A DNA stretch of 22,241 nucleotides, from NCBI GenBank assembly GCA_963626555.1, contig CAVFXQ010000040.1, positions 1 to 22,241 on the forward strand. The letters run 5' to 3'. The DNA is from UBA1181 sp963626555 (GTDB lineage: Bacteria; Bacteroidota; Bacteroidia; Bacteroidales; Paludibacteraceae). The first letter of the stretch is position 1; each line of letters begins with the position of its first letter. The notes beneath the pieces are model-generated. The model saw nothing but the letters and a program-made list of their open reading frames with translations, had not been told where the DNA came from and did not search any database. A program made the position numbers and the translations under genes. This document shows positions 1-8,134 of the stretch, piece by piece.

Positions 1-1434
1 ATTGCACACAAAGAAATATAATTGAAAAGTGGATTTATTCGATTTTATATTAATTGATAAGATTGGAGCCTATGCCAAGTTGCAGGAGATGAAAATCAGC
101 GATGGTGTCCAAGAAATCAAGAAGCACTTGAAAGACTACAACAAAACTGAGCGTTTTGTAATGTTGAAACGAAGAATTGATAAAATTCAAGTTGAGTTGT
201 GCGAAGAGATCAAAAAGTTGGAGAATGAGTTGGGAGGAGATGAAAACTCTGCAGGTTTTATTGCTCAAGGATATTCAAAGATTGCTTTGGAATTGTCTGG
301 AAAAAAAGAGGGCATAAAAGAGCGTCTGACAATCTTTTTTAATGAAATTAAGAAAACAGAAATTTCCAACGAAGTTAAAGAGAAGGTTGTTAACCAAATC
401 TCGGTTGACAATGGGTCGGGTGTAACGGATGTTGAGATTCTGGAATTGTCGACATCTTTATGGAGGAGTTAGGCATTGCAAAGTCAAATTCCAATTATGA
501 TGTTTTGAGAGGTAATGTTATTCAATTCATTGATGGACAGAAATTTACTTCTGATGAGACAGGATACTATAGAAGTCTGATTGAAAGATTCTCTGTTGAT
601 TTGTTTGAGGCGATGATTAACTCGCGTTTGGGTAGTTCAGATCGATGGAACAGGTATGAGGCTGATGAAGCTACCTTTAAGACGTTGGAATTGTTTGATG
701 AGAATAAGGAGAAGAATGAGAATGCCACATCTATTTGCGATTTGATTTTGTATCAGATGCGTAGTGAAAATGGTTCGGCAAAGAAGACAGAACATTCTGA
801 TGGTCTTTTAATGGATTTTGCGACAGAAGTCTTCAAATTAAATTTTAGTGAAGTCTATAATGCAGAAAAGGGCAGAAGAATTCCGTTCCAACTAGGACCA
901 ACGTCTAAACCATTTGAAGGATGTGATAGATGTGTGGAGGATTCAAATTCGATTGAAGCGAGGAAGAATATGTACACTCTTATTGAGGGATGTAACGATA
1001 GACATGGATTGAGATACTATTGGGAAAATGCTGATGTTTTGAAGGCTGCAAGTGATTCTCGCCATACGTTAAAGAAATTTTAGAGGAGCGAATTTCTTCG
1101 TATGATGACAAGTATGAAATCTTTCCTCCTTTGGGTACTGCGGATGCGAAAAAGAAGATGGCGCAGATGGGCATAACGCTTGCAGAAGGTTATCATCCGA
1201 CAGGAAAGACAGGTGTGGCGTATGGTCTGATAGAGTGTAGACGAGGTGGAAAAATCCAAATTTGCAAGGAGGAATTAAAGAAAGAAAAATTTGAGTTTTT
1301 CTTAGGGCGAGAAAGAAGGAAGAAATGAGTATGGCATATTTGATGAAACAATGAATGGAAAAGTAATCTTGTTTGGCATCCGAAATGCAGATGGTACTGT
1401 ACGAAAACGGGAAATGGTTTCTATTGGAAAGTGA
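1..1434 (+). pseudogene. Frameshifted gene of unknown family, left end outside the window
   Basis: One protein appears to be spread over successive frames. Frame from 29 to 472 (mostly helical, Lys/Glu-rich, coiled-coil-like); frame from 436 to 1083; frame from about 1071 to 1328; frame from about 1306 to 1434. At each junction the sense reads on naturally after a one-base shift: near 445 (EILEL into VDIFMEELGIAK), near 1071-1080 (HTLK into EILEERISSYDDKYE) and near 1306-1326 (FFLGRE into GRNEYGIFDETMNG). The final stop is TGA at 1432-1434, shortly before a strong terminator. Upstream of 29 the reading frame meets a stop at 23-25, but another frame is open to base 3, so the gene probably starts outside the window and may have a further shift near 25-30. 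I do not recognise the family. Shifts lie in non-homopolymer sequence, which favours real decay over base-calling error. Joined length inside the window is about 470 residues. Confidence 0.6.
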
Positions 1435-1453
1435 TTGATTCGTAAAACTTTAT

Positions 1454-1491
1454 CCTCCAACCTGTACATTCTATGGGTTGGAGGCTTTTTT
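1454..1491 (+). terminator. Rho-independent terminator of the frameshifted gene
   Basis: Perfect 9-bp stem, CCTCCAACC at 1454-1462 with GGTTGGAGG at 1476-1484, then C and a run of six T. It lies 20 bases after the last stop codon of the broken gene, so the gene's 3' end is real although the reading frame is lost. Confidence 0.85.
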
Positions 1492-1536
1492 GTGTCTAAA
1501 TTCTAAAAACTACGATTTCTTTTCTTTTGTAGAATT

Positions 1537-1780
1537 TTACAGCCGATTCCTCCTCACCACCTCCTCTATTTGCCTCAATTGATTCTCTTCCGACATTTGC
1601 AGATCCCAAAAATCAACGACGATGATTTCATTTTGACTTTCATTGATTAGAAAGACTATTCTGAAGTTCCTTCTCCCATCTCTGTACGGCAGTTTCACCA
1701 AAGTTTGTCTCTGCATAATAAAATGCATTGTCTATCAACTGACATGCTTCAGGTAAAATTCTTATGCTAAACACTTTCAT
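1537..1780 (-). pseudogene. Remnant of a RelE/ParE-type toxin with an internal deletion
   Basis: A start at 1780 (MKVFSIRILPEA...) gives a typical ParE-like N-terminus ending in AETNFGETAVQ, then runs out of frame to a stop at 1640. A second frame, open from 1728 to 1537, gives a typical ParE/RelE C-terminus: PYRDGRRNFRIVFLINES, then VVDFWDL and a terminal charged helix. The two halves overlap on the DNA in different frames. The middle of the domain (about 30-40 residues in the family) is absent, so this looks like an internal deletion that also changed frame. No antitoxin ORF is seen on either side. Family assignment rests on motif resemblance; a functional short toxin is unlikely. Confidence 0.55.
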
Positions 1781-1845
1781 ACGAATGATTTATCATCGCA
1801 AAAATGCACATTTTTCTTGAAACCACCAAAGTGTCTCCTAAAACC

Positions 1846-1882
1846 ATTTCACCCCAGCCACTCTTGGCGACTGGGGTGAAAT
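1846..1882 (-). terminator. Hairpin terminator after the two secreted-protein genes
   Basis: Perfect 12-bp inverted repeat, ATTTCACCCCAG at 1846-1857 with CTGGGGTGAAAT at 1871-1882, loop of 13 bases. It lies 25 bases beyond the stop of the leftward gene ending at 1908. The T tract that follows on the minus strand is short (GGTTTTAG), so termination may be inefficient. Confidence 0.6.
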
Positions 1883-1907
1883 AAAATCTATCTTTTACTT
1901 CTTCTTA

Positions 1908-3590
1908 CTATTCTACTACATGAACTAAGCGGACGGATTTTTTGGCGTAGATTCCAACGTCTCTAGAAGAGACGATTTTACCAAAGTAAATTTCGTACGC
2001 AGAATTATAATAATGGTTTGAAGTCCAAATGTTTCCGTATTCATTGAATTCATTACTGGAAGAGTAGTCACCCCCAACATGTCCTGCAAATGGCAACGCA
2101 ACAACTCCACGAGCCTCTAACTCTTCAAATTCTTCGTCTGTAAAAGTGTTTGTGTTGGAATCTGTGATGCCTGGACCATAGCCAATCAAACCAGAACTTT
2201 CGAAAAAATCGTTTTTGTCAGATGTGCTGGCATAAACAATATTCATTGTGTCTGGAGTTATAAATTCACTTGGAAAGATAACTAAACAAAGAGTGGAATT
2301 TTCACCAATTTTTGCGAATCCCCAATTGCTTCGATTTAAAAGATATGCCCACTCTTGGAAAGAAAGTGTCCTCCACAATCCTGGTTCATCCCCTCCGTTA
2401 CTGATTGCATTGTAGACACCCCAATCGGCATTTCTGCATTGAGCGGTATCTAATGCCACATAATATTTGTGATCATGGTTGCCTTTCCATCCGCTTGACC
2501 CCCACTCAAATAGGTCGACCCAGCCATTGTAGGTGGAATCTTTGCCTATGTTCTCTTCACCAACATAGTCGTATTGTCTTTCAGCGAAACGCCATGTGCC
2601 TCGTGCAGTACTGTCTGCTGTTTTGTGAGTGTTGCCGTCTCCTGCATTGTATTGGAGGTTTCCTTTGGAGAAATAGATAATCGTAGAATCGTTGATGTGG
2701 AAAGGCGCAGGAAGAGTTACTTCAGCTCGTTTCGCAATATCCTTGAAAGAGGCAGTGTAAATGATTGTGTCATGCTCAACGAGTGAAAGATCTTGAACCC
2801 AAGTAACGTCTACCCAATCTTGAAGGGTTGGACTGAAGACTGAGGGTGTTGGTTTGTAATCGAAGAAGCTTTTGACTGTTGCACTTTGACCGTCATATTT
2901 GAGAATAATATCATATTGGATGAGGGTGCTGTCTAAAACTTCCTTATATATCTGATAAATTCCTGCTTGGAGGCCATCGCTTGTATACGCTTCCCCACTC
3001 CAATTATCACAACCCCTACAACCATAAGTCATACTACCTTTCCACTCTTTAAAGGTGTATTTGTAGTGAAAATTGTTTGGTTTTGTCGGTACGTTTTGCG
3101 GAGCAGTATCTTCGTATCGGTAAGAAGCACTAAAAAAATCATCAGGAAAAACTTTGAGAATGATAGAGTCTTTGTAATCTATGTAGATTCTTTCTAATTC
3201 TGACCCGATACTTTCATAAACCGCATAGTAAGATGCATTTCCTCTTACTTTTGTAATTGCTGGTTCCCAATGTTTAAAGTAATGGGTAACACAATTATTA
3301 TATGTATAATTGGTATAATATGCAACAGGTTGGTATTTAGGCATTTCTCCAAATGCTAAAGTATCAGTTTTTATATACCCATTAGGTCCCTGGAAATGTA
3401 TGAGATATTTCTTGTCCTCTACGTCATCATCTATTTCTATGGTGTCTCTTGTGTATTTTATACTGTCTATTTCCTCAACAGGTTCATTCCAGGCCCCATT
3501 GTCTCCATTGATGTAAACTTGCATTTTTGTTAATGCAAATCCACAGGAAATAACAGATAAAAACAAAATTATCGAAAATATCTTTTTCAT
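1908..3590 (-). CDS. Secreted protein with three beta-repeat modules and a Fibrobacter-paralogous-like C-terminal domain
   Basis: 560 aa. Residues 1-20 are a signal peptide; a Cys at 16 (VISC) leaves a lipoprotein possible. Next comes the short segment MQVYINGDNG...VEEIDSIKY, a recurring N-terminal element in Bacteroidales secreted proteins. Residues about 60-285 hold three modules of InlB/Listeria-Bacteroides-repeat flavour, each with a Y-x-I-x-F/L start, a 'P' turn, an aromatic FK-x-W segment and a final Y-x-A/S-F/Y strand. Residues about 295-560 form a domain with FSKGNLQYN, QYDYVGEEN, WGVYNAISNGGDEPGLWRTL, EWAYLLN, GVVALPFAGH and KSVRLVH, typical of the major-paralogous-domain proteins common in Prevotella and Bacteroides. 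Function is unknown; surface exposure is inferred. It is the downstream member of a tandem pair, 19 bases after its paralogue. Confidence 0.9.
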   Translation of the reverse strand: MKKIFSIILFLSVISCGFALTKMQVYINGDNGAWNEPVEEIDSIKYTRDTIEIDDDVEDKKYLIHFQGPNGYIKTDTLAFGEMPKYQPVAYYTNYTYNNCVTHYFKHWEPAITKVRGNASYYAVYESIGSELERIYIDYKDSIILKVFPDDFFSASYRYEDTAPQNVPTKPNNFHYKYTFKEWKGSMTYGCRGCDNWSGEAYTSDGLQAGIYQIYKEVLDSTLIQYDIILKYDGQSATVKSFFDYKPTPSVFSPTLQDWVDVTWVQDLSLVEHDTIIYTASFKDIAKRAEVTLPAPFHINDSTIIYFSKGNLQYNAGDGNTHKTADSTARGTWRFAERQYDYVGEENIGKDSTYNGWVDLFEWGSSGWKGNHDHKYYVALDTAQCRNADWGVYNAISNGGDEPGLWRTLSFQEWAYLLNRSNWGFAKIGENSTLCLVIFPSEFITPDTMNIVYASTSDKNDFFESSGLIGYGPGITDSNTNTFTDEEFEELEARGVVALPFAGHVGGDYSSSNEFNEYGNIWTSNHYYNSAYEIYFGKIVSSRDVGIYAKKSVRLVHVVE

Positions 3591-3609
3591 CGTATTCTTT
3601 TTATTGTGA

Positions 3610-4995
3610 TTACTCCTTTACTTCGTGAACTAAGCGTACGGATTTCCTGCTTGTTTTACTGGCACTTCCTAAGCCTCCATAACTACCAAAATAAAAACAT
3701 TCCGGATTGTCTAAAACCCATATATTCCCAAATTTGTTGATTTCATTGTCTTGTCCATGACCTGCACATGGTAATGCGACAACTCCTTGTTTCTCCATCT
3801 CCTCAAATTCTTTTTCGGTATAGAATATTGTTTTTGCATAGAAATGTGTGTAGTCTTCAAAGTCATCTACTTCATATGTACTATTATATTCATTTTGAAT
3901 AATATGTTTGTCTGAGTAAAGAGGGGGAGCAATTAATAAGCATAGTGTGGAGTCTTTCCCAATAAAGCCCATAGTCCAGTTGTTATGATTTAAAATATAA
4001 GTCCATTCTTCCCATAACAGGGATCTCCACAATCCAGGTTGATCTCCACCATTGCTAATAGCGTTGTATAGACCCCAATCTGATTTGCATTGTTTTGAAG
4101 AACCAGCATTGTGATAAATGCAATTTTCATCAGTGGAATCTTTTCCTATGGTTTTCCACCTGAGATGGTCTGTTAAACCATTGTAAGAAGAATCTACTTT
4201 CAAGTTTTCTTCTCCAAGATAGTCATATTGTTTTTCCGAAAATTGTAATGTTCCTTGGTCTATACCATCCAATGTTTTGTGCGTTTTGCCATCTGCTCCG
4301 TTGTATTGTAGATTGCCTTTTGAAAAGAAGACAAAAGTAGAATCGTTGATTGCAAAGGGATAGGGTAATGATCCTTCAACATCAGACTTTATTTCTTTCC
4401 CGAATTCAATCGTATAAATGAGTGTGTCTTTTGAAATGAGGTCTTCCTCAATTCCCGAGTGTGTATAACTTCTATAACTTTGCATAGTAGAATCATACAT
4501 AACCTTAGGAACGCACATTGCTTGGTAGTAAGTAACTTCTTGTAGTGTTTTCAATATAGAACCTTTTTTGTCTCTGAAAATGACTGTGTATTTGTGATCT
4601 CTACTCAAACTATCATATTTCGCTTTGTATAAAATATCAGAGTCAACTTTCCTAAGTTCCGGAATCCAGCATTTGAAAGCGACGTCATACTTAGATGTTC
4701 TGTCTCTTTTCGGTGCTGTGCATTTAGGCATAGCACCGTATGCTAAATAGTCAAATTGTAATATTGTTCCATTGTCTTGCATAAAAATAATAGTGTATAA
4801 ATTTTCAATTGAGTCTTGGATGTCTTTGTATGTATGTTCTGTGAATTTTATGCTGTCCACATCGTCTATAGGCATTTCGTACGCATAAGAGGATCCATTT
4901 TGGTAGATGTGCATGCGCGTCTCTATGATCGTTTTCGCCTGCATAGTGGCGAAAAAAGCAGTCAACGCAACTAAAATTGTAATTACCTTTCTCAT
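3610..4995 (-). CDS. Secreted paralogue with two beta-repeat modules and the same C-terminal domain
   Basis: 461 aa. A signal peptide (cleavage probably after MQA, residue 20) is followed by RMHIYQNGSS...IDDVDSIKF, the same N-terminal element as in the downstream gene. Residues about 65-200 contain two repeat modules rather than three. Residues about 210-461 carry the shared C-terminal domain: FFSKGNLQYNGADGKTHKT, QYDYLGEEN, WGLYNAISNGGDQPGLWRSL, GVVALPCAGHG and KSVRLVHEV. The pair arose by duplication; one module makes most of the length difference. Together they form a leftward operon, this gene first. No convincing -7 box was found directly upstream. Role unknown, probably outer surface or periplasm. 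Confidence 0.9.
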   Translation of the reverse strand: MRKVITILVALTAFFATMQAKTIIETRMHIYQNGSSYAYEMPIDDVDSIKFTEHTYKDIQDSIENLYTIIFMQDNGTILQFDYLAYGAMPKCTAPKRDRTSKYDVAFKCWIPELRKVDSDILYKAKYDSLSRDHKYTVIFRDKKGSILKTLQEVTYYQAMCVPKVMYDSTMQSYRSYTHSGIEEDLISKDTLIYTIEFGKEIKSDVEGSLPYPFAINDSTFVFFSKGNLQYNGADGKTHKTLDGIDQGTLQFSEKQYDYLGEENLKVDSSYNGLTDHLRWKTIGKDSTDENCIYHNAGSSKQCKSDWGLYNAISNGGDQPGLWRSLLWEEWTYILNHNNWTMGFIGKDSTLCLLIAPPLYSDKHIIQNEYNSTYEVDDFEDYTHFYAKTIFYTEKEFEEMEKQGVVALPCAGHGQDNEINKFGNIWVLDNPECFYFGSYGGLGSASKTSRKSVRLVHEVKE

Positions 4996-5276
4996 CTTTA
5001 TTAATTATTTTGGATTTAATTTATTAACGTTAGTTAGTCTGTGGTCTACATTACTGTGCAAAATGCGAATACCCAAACTACTGAAAGTGCTATAAGGAGG
5101 GTTATCATATTGTCTGTTTTTTTAATTAATATTTGGTTTCGTAAGACTCTCATTTGTCTTGCTTGGTGCAATATTAATGCTCATTTTGCGATATATGTAG
5201 AAACAGGTTTGGGGAAATTTTTTAAAATTTCGTTTTTGCTTTAGTTTTGTATCACAACACAAAATAAATGCAATGT
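4996..5276. other. Largely non-coding spacer upstream of the secreted-protein pair
   Basis: AT-rich stretch with no long credible ORF. On the minus strand it includes two 20-residue mini-ORFs, one hydrophobic (5046-5108). It presumably holds the promoter of the leftward pair, but no clean TAnnTTTG box could be pointed to. Confidence 0.4.
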
Positions 5277-5435
5277 TTAGATTTGTTTGGTCATCCAAAC
5301 ACTCGCTGCTGGGTGACTATAGTTACCTAATGCATGGATGATATGCTGAAACCCAATCTTCTCATATAGGTGTATGGCATTAGAAAATTCGGAAAACGAC
5401 TCCAAGTATAACTGCGTGTAACCTGCTATTTTTTG
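5277..5435 (-). pseudogene. C-terminal relic of a GNAT acetyltransferase
   Basis: The minus-strand frame ending at TAA 5277-5279 reads about 52 residues, including YTQLYLESFSEFSNAIHLYE, then KIGFQHII and a HP-x-x-x-VWM-x-K end. The (A)-x-x-LYEK-x-GF motif is the classic C-terminal signature of GNAT N-acetyltransferases, with the preceding L-E-x-F strand/helix boundary. A stop lies just upstream (5436-5438) and the acetyl-CoA-binding part (R/Q-x-x-G-x-G/A) is missing, so only about the last third remains. It sits directly downstream of the cysK terminator, without an own start. Confidence 0.6.
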
Positions 5436-5454
5436 TTAAGAAAAATGAATAAAA

Positions 5455-5483
5455 AGCCGCAGATTCAGGTGGCATCTGCGGCT
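5455..5483 (-). terminator. Rho-independent terminator of metY-cysK
   Basis: Perfect 10-bp stem, AGCCGCAGAT at 5455-5464 with ATCTGCGGCT at 5474-5483, loop of nine. On the minus strand the stem is followed by TTTTTATTCATTTTTC. It lies 36 bases after the cysK stop. Confidence 0.85.
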
Positions 5484-5518
5484 AAAATATATCTTAGGTT
5501 AATGGATTAAGGAATTTC

Positions 5519-6451
5519 TTAATCTTGGAAAAGAGCTGTACTCAAATAGCGTTCTCCTGTGTCTGGTAATACAACCACGATGTTTTTGCCCTTGTTCTCT
5601 GGGCGTTTTGCTAACTGAATAGCGGCCCAAGTGGCTGCTCCACTGGAGATCCCAACCAAAACACCTTCTTTCTTGCCAATCAACTTTCCTATGGCAAAGG
5701 CTTCTTCATTAGGCACTGCGATAATCTCATCGTAAATCTTCGTATCAAGTACGTCTGGAACAAAGCCTGCACCGATACCTTGGATCTTGTGCGATCCTGC
5801 AACACCAGTTGAGAGTACGGCTGAAGTGGATGGCTCAACGGCAACGACCTTCACGTTCTTGTTTTTGCTTTTCAAGAACTGTCCGACTCCTGTTACAGTT
5901 CCGCCTGTTCCAACTCCTGCCACGAGGATGTCTACCTTTCCGTCTGTGTCTTCCCAAATCTCCGGACCTGTTGTCTCAAAGTGAATTTTAGGATTGGCTG
6001 GGTTGACGAATTGTCCAGGGATGAAACTGTTCGGGATCTGCTCTGACAACTCCTGCGCTTTTGCAATCGCGCCCTTCATACCTTTAGCGCCCTCGGAAAG
6101 AACCAACTCAGCACCGTATGCTTTCATCAGTTGTCGACGCTCAACACTCATTGTGTCTGGCATTACGATGATGGCACGATAGCCACGAGCAGCGGCAACA
6201 CTCGCCAATCCGATTCCTGTGTTTCCTGAGGTTGGCTCAATGATTACTGAACCTGGCTTCAGTTTTCCTGACTTCTCTGCATCGTTGATGAGTGATAGAG
6301 CTACACGGTCTTTCAAACTGCCCGCAGGATTGAAATATTCCAATTTGGCAAGTATTTTTGCCTCTAAACCATTCTCTTTTTCAATGTGAGTCAACTCTAA
6401 CAAAGGTGTTCTGCCAATCAACTGGTCGGCTGATGTATAAATCTTTCCCAT
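5519..6451 (-). CDS. cysK: Cysteine synthase A (O-acetylserine sulfhydrylase)
   Basis: 310 aa, the normal length. PLP-dependent fold-type II enzyme that makes cysteine from O-acetylserine and sulfide in the cytoplasm. The PLP lysine is K47 in NPAGSLKDR (residues 41-49), the substrate/asparagine loop is PTSGNTG (73-79), the PLP phosphate-binding loop is GTGGT (181-185), and GISSGAA (268-273) supplies the pyridine-N contact serine. The end LPDTGERYLSTALF is typical of CysK rather than cystathionine beta-synthase or CysM. It lies 61 bases downstream of metY on the same strand and ends at a strong terminator, so the two are probably one transcript under the palindromic site upstream of metY. Confidence 0.95.
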   Translation of the reverse strand: MGKIYTSADQLIGRTPLLELTHIEKENGLEAKILAKLEYFNPAGSLKDRVALSLINDAEKSGKLKPGSVIIEPTSGNTGIGLASVAAARGYRAIIVMPDTMSVERRQLMKAYGAELVLSEGAKGMKGAIAKAQELSEQIPNSFIPGQFVNPANPKIHFETTGPEIWEDTDGKVDILVAGVGTGGTVTGVGQFLKSKNKNVKVVAVEPSTSAVLSTGVAGSHKIQGIGAGFVPDVLDTKIYDEIIAVPNEEAFAIGKLIGKKEGVLVGISSGAATWAAIQLAKRPENKGKNIVVVLPDTGERYLSTALFQD

Positions 6452-6512
6452 GACGCTAAAATTTAAAAGATTCTACTTATTGTTTTGTTTATTTTAAATT
6501 ATGCTTATTTTT

Positions 6513-7856
6513 TTACTTGCCGAGAAGTTTGTCAAAAAAGCCTTTTTTCTCCTCGCTTGCGTTTCCTTTCTTAATGGCATCAAATCCGTGTTGCAAGTCG
6601 GCGATGATGTCATCAATATGCTCTGTTCCGATAGAGAGGCGCACTGTTGTAGGACGGATGCCTGCCTCAAGCAACTCTTTCTCATTCAACTGTGAGTGGG
6701 TCGTGCTTGCAGGGTGGATAACCAACGACTTCACATCGGCAACGTTTGCCAAAAGAGAGAAGAGTTCAAGACTCTCGGTGAATTTTCTTGCATCGTCTTC
6801 TGTACCCTTGATGTCGAAGGTGAAGATAGAACCTGCGCCTTTTTTGAAGTACTTATCGTACAACTCTTTTTGTTTGCCAGTTGCCAACGATGGGTGGTTT
6901 ACACGCTCCACTTGTGGATGGTTTTTCAAGAAATCAACAACTTTCAAGGCATTCTCAACGTGGCGTTCAACACGAAGTGAAAGAGTCTCCAAACCTTGCA
7001 AGAGCAAGAACGCGTTGAATGGAGAAATGGTTGCTCCTTGATCTCTCAAAAGGTGCGCACGGATTTTTGTAACATACGCCGCTGCGCCTACTGCCTTTGA
7101 GAAGACAACACCGTGGTAAGAAGGATTTGGCTTTGACAATCCAGGAAATTTATCGTTCTGCTCCCAGTTGAATTTACCAGAATCAATGATGATACCGCCC
7201 ATCACTGTTCCGTGTCCGCCGACGAATTTCGTAAGTGAGTGAACCACAATGTCTACACCATACTCAATAGGGCGGAGGAGGAACGGAGTTGCAAATGTGC
7301 TATCCACAATGAATGGAATTCCGTGTTTGTGTGCGATATTAGCGATCTCTTGTAAGTCGATCAAGTCTGAGTTAGGGTTGCCCAATGTCTCTGCGTAAAC
7401 CAATTTCGTGTTAGGTTGGATGGCGTTTTCAACATTCTGAGGATCGGTTGCGTCTACGAAAGTGGTGGTCAAACCTTGTTCTGTCAGTGTATGTTCGAAG
7501 AGGTTTCTTGTTCCGCCGTAGAGGTTGGCTGCCGATACGATATGGTCGCCTGCGGTAGCGATGTTCTGGACTGCGTAGGTGATTGCCGCTGCGCCTGTCG
7601 CTGTCGTGAGGGCTGCCACACCGCCTTCTAATGCGGCAAGTCTCTTCTCAAGAACGTCCGCCGTTGGGTTCATCAAGCGGTTATAGATGTTTCCTGGAAC
7701 CGAGAGACCGAAACGACCTGCTGCGGTAGCGGAATCTTTAAATACATACGATGTCGTCGCGTAGATAGGAACTGCTCTTGCGTCGGTTGCGCTGTCTGGT
7801 GTCTCTTGTCCAACGTGGAGCTGCAAAGTCTCAAATTTGTAGTTTTTCTGTGTCAT
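6513..7856 (-). CDS. metY: O-acetylhomoserine sulfhydrylase / aminocarboxypropyltransferase
   Basis: 447 aa. PLP enzyme of the Cys/Met-metabolism family that makes homocysteine from O-acetylhomoserine and sulfide. Visible marks: LHVGQ-x-x-x-x-x-TDARAVPIY at the N-terminus, YNRLMNPT (58-65), the GA-rich PLP pocket ATGAAAITYA (87-95), NLYGGTRNLF (111-120), and the Schiff-base lysine K210 in VVHSLTKFVGGHGTVMGG. The long insertion after the lysine and total length above 420 aa fit MetY rather than MetB or MetC (about 380-400 aa). The last 20 residues form a charged tail beyond the usual end. First gene of the metY-cysK unit. Start ATG at 7856 is followed directly by the family N-terminus. Confidence 0.93.
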   Translation of the reverse strand: MTQKNYKFETLQLHVGQETPDSATDARAVPIYATTSYVFKDSATAAGRFGLSVPGNIYNRLMNPTADVLEKRLAALEGGVAALTTATGAAAITYAVQNIATAGDHIVSAANLYGGTRNLFEHTLTEQGLTTTFVDATDPQNVENAIQPNTKLVYAETLGNPNSDLIDLQEIANIAHKHGIPFIVDSTFATPFLLRPIEYGVDIVVHSLTKFVGGHGTVMGGIIIDSGKFNWEQNDKFPGLSKPNPSYHGVVFSKAVGAAAYVTKIRAHLLRDQGATISPFNAFLLLQGLETLSLRVERHVENALKVVDFLKNHPQVERVNHPSLATGKQKELYDKYFKKGAGSIFTFDIKGTEDDARKFTESLELFSLLANVADVKSLVIHPASTTHSQLNEKELLEAGIRPTTVRLSIGTEHIDDIIADLQHGFDAIKKGNASEEKKGFFDKLLGK

Positions 7857-7933
7857 AATCTGGGTCTTTTCTTTTTTATGTTCGACTTACTGTTATTTCT
7901 TCTTTATGGTGTCATTTGTTTTGTTTGACAATG

Positions 7934-7941
7934 CAAATGTA
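7934..7941 (-). promoter_or_regulatory. -7 box of the metY promoter
   Basis: TACATTTG on the minus strand fits the Bacteroidetes TAnnTTTG consensus, about 78 bases before the metY start. A TTG at 7958-7960, 16 bases further upstream, may be the -33 element and abuts the palindromic operator. Confidence 0.6.
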
Positions 7942-7958
7942 GAACTTTATTACATACC

Positions 7959-7979
7959 AACCTACTAAGTTGATAGGTT
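7959..7979. promoter_or_regulatory. Palindromic operator-like site upstream of metY-cysK
   Basis: AACCTACTAAGTTGATAGGTT is an imperfect 21-bp inverted repeat (AACCTA...TAGGTT arms matching exactly). It overlaps the -33 region of the metY promoter, which is the usual place for a repressor. CCTAnnnn...TAGG dyads are bound by Rrf2-type regulators (CymR/IscR-like) that control cysteine and iron-sulfur genes in other bacteria; that this is such a site is inference. Confidence 0.5.
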
Positions 7980-8048
7980 TTTTTATAAAAAAATGAAAAT
8001 GATTTGTAAGTTGTTGATTGTCAATAAGAAAAAATTATATTTTGAATT

Positions 8049-8056
8049 TAAATTTG
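8049..8056 (+). promoter_or_regulatory. Possible -7 box for the LRR protein gene
   Basis: TAAATTTG matches TAnnTTTG, 78 bases before the start at 8135. No well-spaced -33 TTG is seen, so this is tentative. Confidence 0.35.
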
Positions 8057-8134
8057 TAGTTGAAAAGAAAATAAATTACTTTAGGAGGTGTGAATAAAGC
8101 TATAAAAAGTTACTAATCGAAATTTAAGAATTGT

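Noticed and set aside
1..1434. Programmed frameshifting in the left-edge gene
   Set aside because: Three or more shifts at unrelated, non-slippery sites point to decay rather than recoding.
5041..5244. Plus-strand ORF of 67 codons in the spacer upstream of the secreted pair
   Set aside because: GTG start, odd composition, no motif, and it runs opposite to the flanking genes in an AT-rich spacer; best seen as chance.
6517..7041. Plus-strand ORF of 174 codons inside metY
   Set aside because: It is the antisense shadow of a strongly conserved enzyme and has no recognisable motif.
7857..7933. SAM or other riboswitch in the metY leader
   Set aside because: The leader is about 70 bases, A-rich and lacks paired segments or a terminator hairpin; the palindrome upstream explains regulation better.
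8083..8092. AGGAGGTG-like Shine-Dalgarno upstream of the LRR gene
   Set aside because: It is about 45 bases from the start, followed only by an eight-codon ORF, and this phylum rarely uses such sites.
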